A stretch of 9,932 nucleotides of DNA from JAMLIN01 sp041676645 (GTDB lineage Bacteria > Pseudomonadota > Gammaproteobacteria > Burkholderiales > Burkholderiaceae_E): contig JBAYRO010000107.1 in the NCBI GenBank assembly GCA_041676645.1, positions 1 to 9,932 on the forward strand, in the 5' to 3' direction. The notes below the pieces were generated by a model that did no database searches, was not told the origin of the DNA, and saw only the letters and a program-made list of their open reading frames with translations. Position 1 is the stretch's first letter; each line of letters starts with the position of its first letter. Both the position numbers and the translations under genes were made by a program. Below are positions 5,310 to 9,932 of this stretch, one piece after another.

Positions 5310-6497
5310 TCAGGCGCCGGGCAGGCCCAGGATGCGCTTGGAGATGATGTTGAGCTGGACTTCGCTGGTGCCGCCTTCGATGGAATTGGCCTTGCTGCGC
5401 AGCCAGTCGCGGGCGCGGGCGCCTTCCTCGCTGGCGGCGCCTTCCCATTCCAGCGCGGCGGTGCCGCCGATCGACATGAGGAGTTCGTTGCGGCGCTTGT
5501 TGAGCTCCGAGCCGTAGTACTTGAGCGCCGAGGAATACGCCGGATTGACCGCAATGCCGGCGCGCGACTGCTCGCCGAAGCGCCGGATCGCGAGGCGGAA
5601 GGCGGCCTCGTCGATCTCGAAGCGGCCGATGCGGGCGCGCAGCACGCCGTCGTCGAGCCGGCCCTCGGCATCGAGCCCGATGCGCTCGGCGGCCATGACG
5701 CCGAGCGCCGGCGCGGCGCCCCGGTCGCCGATGCTGCTGATCATGTTGCGCTCATGGGTGAGCAGGTACTTGGCGACGTCCCAGCCGCGGTTCAGCTCGC
5801 CGACGAGATTGCCCTTGGGTACCTGGACACCGTCGAAGAAGGTCTCGCAGAAGGGTGACTTGCCGGAGATCAGCTCGATGGGCCTGGTCGATACGCCCGG
5901 GCTCGCCATGTCGAAGAGCAGGAAGCTGATGCCGGTGTGCTTCTTCGCGCCCGCGTCGGTGCGCACGAGGCAGAAGATCCAGTCGGCGAAGTTCGCGTAG
6001 GAGGTCCAGATCTTCTGGCCGGTGACGACGAAGTGGTCGCCCGCATCCTCGGCGCGGGTGGCCAGCGATGCGAGGTCGGAGCCCGAGTTGGGTTCGGAAT
6101 AGCCCTGGCACCAGCGGATCTCGCCGCGCACGATCTTCGGCAGGTGCTCGAGCTTCTGTTCCTCGGTGCCGTATTTCAGGAGCGCTGGGCCGAGCATCCA
6201 GATGCCGAAGGAATCCAGCGGACTGCGGCAGCCGAGCGCGCGCATCTCGGCGCCGAGCACGCCGGCCTCGGCGCCCGAAAGCCCCCCGCCGCCGTACTCC
6301 CTGGGCCAGGTCGGCGCCGTCCAGCCGCGTTCGGCCATGCGCTCGAGCCAGAGGCGCTGCGCCTCGGACTGGAACTGCCAGTTGCGCCCGCCCCAGCAGC
6401 GGTCCGAGTCGTCGAGGACCGGCTTGCGCATTTCGGGCGGGCAGTTGGCTTCGAGCCAGGCGCGGGTTTCGCGCTGGAAATCTGCAAGCGAGTTCAT
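5310..6497 (-). CDS. Acyl-CoA dehydrogenase, catalytic subunit
   Basis: A 395-residue FAD enzyme that introduces an alpha-beta double bond into an acyl-CoA in the cytoplasm. Landmarks are GWTAPTWPREYGGGGLS (58-74), QGYSEPNSGSDLASL (131-145) at the flavin and substrate site, TGQKIWTSYANFADW (159-173), and NSIEGGTSEVQLNIISKRILG (371-391). The last contains the presumed catalytic Glu (E374) of the E-G-[GT]-T-S motif. Length is normal for the family. Start 6497 has GGAGA nine bases upstream. It is first in a two-gene minus-strand operon with the partner subunit and divergent from the SDR operon. Residue patterns place it with dehydrogenases of larger or branched substrates (steroid side chains, dicarboxylates, isoprenoids) rather than classic straight-chain FadE. 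That placement is an inference. Confidence 0.92.
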   Translation of the reverse strand: MNSLADFQRETRAWLEANCPPEMRKPVLDDSDRCWGGRNWQFQSEAQRLWLERMAERGWTAPTWPREYGGGGLSGAEAGVLGAEMRALGCRSPLDSFGIWMLGPALLKYGTEEQKLEHLPKIVRGEIRWCQGYSEPNSGSDLASLATRAEDAGDHFVVTGQKIWTSYANFADWIFCLVRTDAGAKKHTGISFLLFDMASPGVSTRPIELISGKSPFCETFFDGVQVPKGNLVGELNRGWDVAKYLLTHERNMISSIGDRGAAPALGVMAAERIGLDAEGRLDDGVLRARIGRFEIDEAAFRLAIRRFGEQSRAGIAVNPAYSSALKYYGSELNKRRNELLMSIGGTAALEWEGAASEEGARARDWLRSKANSIEGGTSEVQLNIISKRILGLPGA

Positions 6498-6567
6498 TTC
6501 GGCTTGTCTCCGTGATGCATTAGCATGTTCGACTCTTACGAAAATACCAGATCACACAGGGGTAATC
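6498..6567. promoter_or_regulatory. Divergent promoter region between acyl-CoA dehydrogenase and SDR operons
   Basis: This 70 bp, comparatively A/T-rich gap must contain the start signals for both divergent units. Visible are ribosome binding sites for each side (AGGGG at 6558-6562 for the SDR; the complement of GTCTCC near 6506-6511 for the dehydrogenase) and a small inverted repeat ATGC-ATTA-GCAT (6516-6527). No -35/-10 pair stands out on either strand, so individual promoters are not placed. Confidence 0.4.
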
Positions 6568-7485
6568 ATGGGGATTGGATTGCAGGGCCGGGTCGCCATC
6601 GTCACCGGCGCGGGCGGCGGGCTGGGCCGTGAACACGCGCTGGCACTGGCGGCGCGCGGCGCGCGGGTGGTGGTCAATGACTTCGGTGGCGCGACCGACG
6701 GCACCGGCGGGTCGAGCGAGCGCGCCGAGGCCGTTGCGCGCGAGATCCGCGAGGCCGGCGGCGAGGCGATCGCCAACGGCGCATCGGTGACCGACCTCGC
6801 TGCCGTCGAGGCGATGGTCGCCCAGGCGATGTCCGCCTGGGGCCGTGTCGACATCCTGGTGAACAACGCCGGCATCCTGCGCGACAAGACCTTCGCGAAA
6901 ATGGACCTGGCGGACTTCCGCACGGTGCTGGATGTGCACCTGATGGGCTCGGTCAACTGCACCAAGGCGGTGTGGGAGATCATGCGCGAGGCGAAGTACG
7001 GCCGCATCGTGATGACGACATCCTCGACCGGCCTGTACGGCAACTTCGGCCAGACCAACTACGGCGCCGCCAAGCTCGCCCTGGTGGGCTTCATGCAGAC
7101 GCTGGCCCTGGAGGGCGAGAAGTACAACATCCGGGTGAATTCCCTGGCGCCCACCGCCGCGACCCGCATGACCGAGGGCCTGCTGCCGCCCGAGGCCGAG
7201 AAGGCGCTGGCGCCCGCCGCGGTGTCGCCCGGCGTGGTCGCGCTGGTGGCCGAGGATGCGCCCAATCGGGCGATCCTGTGCGCTGGCGCGGGTTCGTTCG
7301 AGCTGGCGCACATCACCCTGACCCGCGGCGCCTATATCGGCACCGGGGACGACGCCGCCGAGCAGATCCTCGCGCGGTTCGGCGAGATCTCCGACCGTGA
7401 GGGCGCGACGGTGCCGGTCAACGGCAACGGCCAGAACGAGGTGCAGATGGCCAATCTCGAGGCCGCGCTCGGGCGCCGGGGCTAG
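6568..7485 (+). CDS. SDR-family (3R)-3-hydroxyacyl-CoA dehydrogenase-like protein (MFE-2/HSD17B4 type)
   Basis: A 305-residue short-chain dehydrogenase. The cofactor motif is TGAGGGLG (13-20). VVVNDFGG (34-41) with D38 after the second strand favours NAD. NNAGILRDKTFAKM (99-112) follows, and the catalytic Ser-Tyr-Lys is found in TSSTGLYGNFGQTNYGAAK (151-169; S152 or S153, Y165, K169). The VNDFGG...GGSS insert and the SSTGLYGNFGQTNY stretch closely resemble the dehydrogenase domain of peroxisomal multifunctional enzyme 2, which oxidises (3R)-hydroxyacyl-CoA. The extra C-terminal 60 residues also fit that type. It stands alone, not fused to a hydratase. Start 6568 is chosen because the SDR fold begins there and AGGGG lies five bases upstream. 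It is the first gene of a rightward operon, divergent from two acyl-CoA dehydrogenase genes, consistent with beta-oxidation-like chemistry. Confidence 0.92.
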   Translation: MGIGLQGRVAIVTGAGGGLGREHALALAARGARVVVNDFGGATDGTGGSSERAEAVAREIREAGGEAIANGASVTDLAAVEAMVAQAMSAWGRVDILVNNAGILRDKTFAKMDLADFRTVLDVHLMGSVNCTKAVWEIMREAKYGRIVMTTSSTGLYGNFGQTNYGAAKLALVGFMQTLALEGEKYNIRVNSLAPTAATRMTEGLLPPEAEKALAPAAVSPGVVALVAEDAPNRAILCAGAGSFELAHITLTRGAYIGTGDDAAEQILARFGEISDREGATVPVNGNGQNEVQMANLEAALGRRG

Positions 7486-7492
7486 CCGCCGC

Positions 7493-8470
7493 ATGGGTAC
7501 CGCGCAGACCATCGCGCCGCCGCTGGCGGCGCTGGGCGGCGCCCGGCCGGCGGCGCCGTCCTGGTTCCACGAGATGCTGGCGCTCGCGCCCGAGCGGCGC
7601 TTCCATGTCGTGGACGGCGCCCGGATCGAGACCCTCGTGTGGGGCGAGCGTGGCCGTCCGGGGCTGCTGTTCCTGCATGGCAATTCGGCGCATGCCGACT
7701 GGTGGTCGTTCATCGCGCCGTTCTTCCTGCCGCAGTACCGTGTGGTGGCCTTGTCCTGGTCGGGCATGGGATCCTCCGATTGGCGCGAGGCGTACTCGCT
7801 CGATGGTTTCGTCGCCGAAGCCCTCATGATCGCCGACGCGGAGGGACTTTTTTCATCCGCGGCCAGGCCTGTCGTCGTAGGCCATTCGTTCGGGGGGGTG
7901 CCCACGGCGGCGATCGCCGGGCGCAGCGGCGAGCGCATCGGCGCCGCGGTGCTGGTCGATTCACCGCTGATGTCGCGCGAGCAGCGCGAAGAGCGCCGGC
8001 AGCGTCGCGGCGGCCCGTCGCGCAGCGAGGACCCCACCGTGCGGCCCCACCGGACCTATCCCGACGTGGCCAGCGCGCTCGCCCGCTACCGCTTCCTGCC
8101 GGCGCAGGACTGCGAGAACCTCTATATCGTCGACCACATCGCGCGCCTGTCGCTGCGCGAGTCGGGCGAGCCCGGCCAGGACGGCGTGTGCTGGCGCTTC
8201 GATCCGGGCATCTGGGCGAACTACCGCCATGGCGACCCGACCGTCGGGCTCGACACCGCCCGCTGCCCGGTGGCGATCATCTGGGGCGGCGAGTCGAAGC
8301 TGGTCGACGAGGGGGTGATCGCCTGGCAGCGCTCGAAGGCGCCGCCCGGCACTCCCAGCATCGAGATTCCCGAAGCCGGCCATCACCTGATGCTCGACCA
8401 GCCCATCGCCTTCGTGACCGCACTGCGCGCCCTGCTTTCGGGCTGGCCGGCGCGCGGCGCCATGGGCTAG
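7493..8470 (+). CDS. Alpha/beta hydrolase
   Basis: A 325-residue alpha/beta-hydrolase fold protein, cytoplasmic, with no signal peptide. The oxyanion-hole motif is LLFLHGNSAHADWW (58-71), and SWSGMGSSDW (88-97) follows. The nucleophile elbow is VVVGHSFGGVP (127-137, Ser132), and the C-terminal acid lies in WGGESKLVDE (264-273). The His is in AGHHLMLDQP (295-304, H297 or H298), so the catalytic triad appears complete. An Arg-rich cap region (162-180) is characteristic. The family covers esterases, C-C bond hydrolases (MhpC/BphD-like) and haloalkane-type enzymes, and sequence alone does not choose among them. ATG 7493 is 7 bases after the SDR stop with only a poor ribosome binding site, so translation is probably coupled to the SDR. 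An upstream in-frame Met at 7397 would lie inside the SDR gene and is rejected. Confidence 0.88.
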   Translation: MGTAQTIAPPLAALGGARPAAPSWFHEMLALAPERRFHVVDGARIETLVWGERGRPGLLFLHGNSAHADWWSFIAPFFLPQYRVVALSWSGMGSSDWREAYSLDGFVAEALMIADAEGLFSSAARPVVVGHSFGGVPTAAIAGRSGERIGAAVLVDSPLMSREQREERRQRRGGPSRSEDPTVRPHRTYPDVASALARYRFLPAQDCENLYIVDHIARLSLRESGEPGQDGVCWRFDPGIWANYRHGDPTVGLDTARCPVAIIWGGESKLVDEGVIAWQRSKAPPGTPSIEIPEAGHHLMLDQPIAFVTALRALLSGWPARGAMG

Positions 8471-8511
8471 GCTTCGTTCGCGAGGCAATCCCCAACTTCC
8501 GGAGCAAGCCA

Positions 8512-9729
8512 ATGGCGGCATCGAATCCCACGGTCGAGAAACTGCGTCGCTTCGGCCAGTCGGCCATCGACACGATCGCGCCCGACAAGTCGCGCGCCAC
8601 CTGCATCGAGGACCTGCGGATCATGGCCAGGCGCCGGGTGCCGCGGATGTTCTACGACTACGCCGACACCGGCTCCTGGACCGAAAGCACCTATCGGGCC
8701 AACGAGGCGGACTTCGCCAAGATCCTGTTTCGCCAGCGGGTGGCGGTCGACTTGGTCGAGCGCAGCACCCGCTCGACCATGATCGGCGAGGAGGTCGCGA
8801 TGCCGGTGGCGCTCGCGCCCACCGGGCTGACCGGCATGCAGCGTGCCGACGGCGAGATCCTCGCCGCGCGCGCCGCCGAGAAGTTCGGCGTGCCCTTCAC
8901 GCTCTCGACCATGAGCATCTGCTCGATCGAGGACATCGCCGAGCACACCAGCAAGCCCTTCTGGTTCCAGCTCTACGTGATGCGCGACCGCGACTTCGCC
9001 GGTCGCCTGATCGACCGCGCCAAGGCCGCCGGCTGCTCGGCGCTGGTGCTCACGCTCGACCTGCAGATCCTCGGCCAGCGTCACAAGGACATCAAGAACG
9101 GGCTGACCACGCCGCCCAGCCCGACGCTCGCGAACTACATCGACATTGCCTTCCGGCCGCGCTGGGCGCTGGCGATGCTCGGCACCCAGCGCCGCCAGTT
9201 CGGCAATATCGTCGGCCATGTCAGCGGCGTCGACGACATGGCCTCGCTCGGCGCCTGGACCGCGAGCCAGTTCGACCCCGCGCTGTCCTGGGCGGACGTC
9301 GACTGGATCCGTGATCGCTGGGGCGGCAAGCTGATCCTCAAGGGCATCCTCGATGCCGAGGATGCAAGGCTCGCGGTGCGCACCGGCGCCGACGCCATCA
9401 TCGTCTCGAACCATGGCGGGCGCCAGCTCGACGGCGCCCCCTCGTCGATCGCGGCGCTGCCGCCCATCGTCGACGCGGTGGGCAGCGACATCGAGGTCCA
9501 CATGGACGGCGGCATCCGCGGCGGCCAGGACGTCGTGCGCGCGCTCGCGCTGGGGGCGAAGGGCACCTACATCGGCCGGCCCTTCCTCTACGGGCTGGGC
9601 GCGCGCGGCGAGCGCGGCGTCACCGAGTGCCTGCAGATCATCCGCAACGAACTCGACCTCACGATGGCCTTTTGCGGCCTGACCGACGTCAACCGGATCG
9701 GCCCGGACATTCTCTGGAAGGAAACCTGA
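8512..9729 (+). CDS. FMN-dependent alpha-hydroxy-acid dehydrogenase (LldD-like)
   Basis: A 405-residue TIM-barrel flavoprotein that oxidises an L-2-hydroxy acid to the 2-oxo acid, often passing electrons to the respiratory chain. Active-site features of the lactate/mandelate dehydrogenase and glycolate oxidase family are all present: Tyr in MFYDYADTGSWTE (46-58), LAPTGLTGM (101-109), FQLYV (152-156), TLDL (181-184), and LILKGI with Lys277. SNHGGRQLDG (299-308) holds catalytic His301 and Arg304, and DGGIRGG (332-338) with GRPFLYG (355-361) binds the FMN phosphate. Length matches LldD (about 380-400). Start 8512 has GGAG eight bases upstream, and the in-frame sequence further 5' is a shadow of the hydrolase gene. 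Substrate is not set by sequence (lactate, mandelate or a longer 2-hydroxy acid). It is the third gene of the run, 41 bases after the hydrolase. Confidence 0.93.
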   Translation: MAASNPTVEKLRRFGQSAIDTIAPDKSRATCIEDLRIMARRRVPRMFYDYADTGSWTESTYRANEADFAKILFRQRVAVDLVERSTRSTMIGEEVAMPVALAPTGLTGMQRADGEILAARAAEKFGVPFTLSTMSICSIEDIAEHTSKPFWFQLYVMRDRDFAGRLIDRAKAAGCSALVLTLDLQILGQRHKDIKNGLTTPPSPTLANYIDIAFRPRWALAMLGTQRRQFGNIVGHVSGVDDMASLGAWTASQFDPALSWADVDWIRDRWGGKLILKGILDAEDARLAVRTGADAIIVSNHGGRQLDGAPSSIAALPPIVDAVGSDIEVHMDGGIRGGQDVVRALALGAKGTYIGRPFLYGLGARGERGVTECLQIIRNELDLTMAFCGLTDVNRIGPDILWKET

Positions 9730-9932
9730 TGCTCGCGAACGCCTACGACGGCGTCGTCTTCGATTGCGACGGAGTGCTGGTCGACAGCGAACCCATCACC
9801 AACCGGCTGCTCGCCGCCATGGTCGGCGAGCAGGGCGTTCCGATCAGCGTCGAGACGGCGCACCGCATGTTCGTCGGACGCTCGCTGGCCGACGACATCG
9901 TCGAGATCGAGAAGCTCATCGGCCGGGCGCTG
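9729..9932 (+). CDS. HAD-superfamily phosphatase, N-terminal part, cut by window end
   Basis: Begins with MLANAYDGVVFDCDGVLVDS, the HAD motif I D-x-D-G-x-L-V-D-S with the nucleophile Asp12 and the acid Asp14. Helical cap sequence follows (ITNRLLAAMVGEQG, FVGRSLADDI). 68 residues are visible and the frame is still open at the window end. The pattern fits the beta-phosphoglucomutase/phosphoglycolate phosphatase subgroup (YieH-like), but the substrate cannot be assigned from this part. Its ATG shares one base with the stop of the preceding flavoprotein gene (TGATG), so the two are probably translationally coupled. Confidence 0.88.
   Translation, partial: MLANAYDGVVFDCDGVLVDSEPITNRLLAAMVGEQGVPISVETAHRMFVGRSLADDIVEIEKLIGRAL

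Noticed and set aside
5294..5671. N-terminal extension of the second acyl-CoA dehydrogenase to 5671
   Set aside because: The extension lies inside the upstream dehydrogenase gene in another frame and is Ser/Arg/Pro-rich. ATG 5293 has a good ribosome binding site and the family-typical start.
7639..8511. N-terminal extension of the FMN dehydrogenase (696-codon frame)
   Set aside because: The first 291 codons are a shadow of the alpha/beta hydrolase. The family alignment begins near ATG 8512.
1..9932. tRNA, rRNA, CRISPR array, transposase, prophage or classical defence genes
   Set aside because: I looked on both strands for regularly spaced repeats, tRNA-like cloverleaf arms and relevant protein motifs and saw none. 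A covariance-model scan was not possible.

Overview
This 9.9 kb window is a GC-rich stretch of bacterial chromosome. The gene set (ADP-glucose-type glycogen synthase, a small integral-membrane DgkA, FadE-like acyl-CoA dehydrogenases, a peroxisomal-MFE-2-like SDR and an LldD-type flavoprotein), the dense packing and strong G/C codon bias suggest a beta- or gammaproteobacterium with an aerobic lipid or carboxylic-acid catabolic lifestyle. The genus cannot be fixed from the sequence. No rRNA, tRNA, transposase or CRISPR array is visible.

Left part (1-2147, + strand): the 3' part of a glycogen synthase gene overlaps by 4 bases an MFS transporter gene. Its convergent neighbour is a TetR-family regulator (2938-3552, - strand). 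The roughly 790 bp between their stop codons is the most unusual part of the window. It contains two copies (2174-2343 and 2761-2924, cores inverted relative to each other) of a 164-170 bp palindromic element with 22-23 bp terminal inverted repeats. Between them is a small, lower-GC gene (2498-2722, 74 aa). Short diverged copies of the MFS gene tail and of the tetR gene tail also sit next to the insert. The simplest reading is a directly duplicated unit [MFS tail - element - tetR tail] with the small gene at the join. Base differences between the two element copies are compensatory within the terminal stem.

Middle part (3553-6497): a 245 bp divergent intergenic region carries two abutting perfect palindromes. 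It is followed by dgkA (+), then two adjacent acyl-CoA dehydrogenase genes on the - strand. One has the catalytic-glutamate EGGTSEVQ motif and one lacks it, as expected for a heteromeric enzyme. dgkA and the second dehydrogenase overlap tail-to-tail by 7 bp.

Right part (6498-9932): a short divergent promoter region separates the dehydrogenase pair from a rightward gene run. The run comprises an SDR of the (3R)-hydroxyacyl-CoA dehydrogenase type, an alpha/beta hydrolase, an FMN-dependent alpha-hydroxy-acid dehydrogenase and the start of a HAD phosphatase, with gaps of 7, 41 and -1 bases. Together the divergent units look like a beta-oxidation-type catabolic locus: FAD-dependent desaturation of an acyl-CoA, NAD-dependent oxidation of a 3-hydroxyacyl-CoA, hydrolysis and 2-hydroxy-acid oxidation. 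The substrate is not identifiable. The TetR protein may regulate part of it, but nothing in the sequence proves that.
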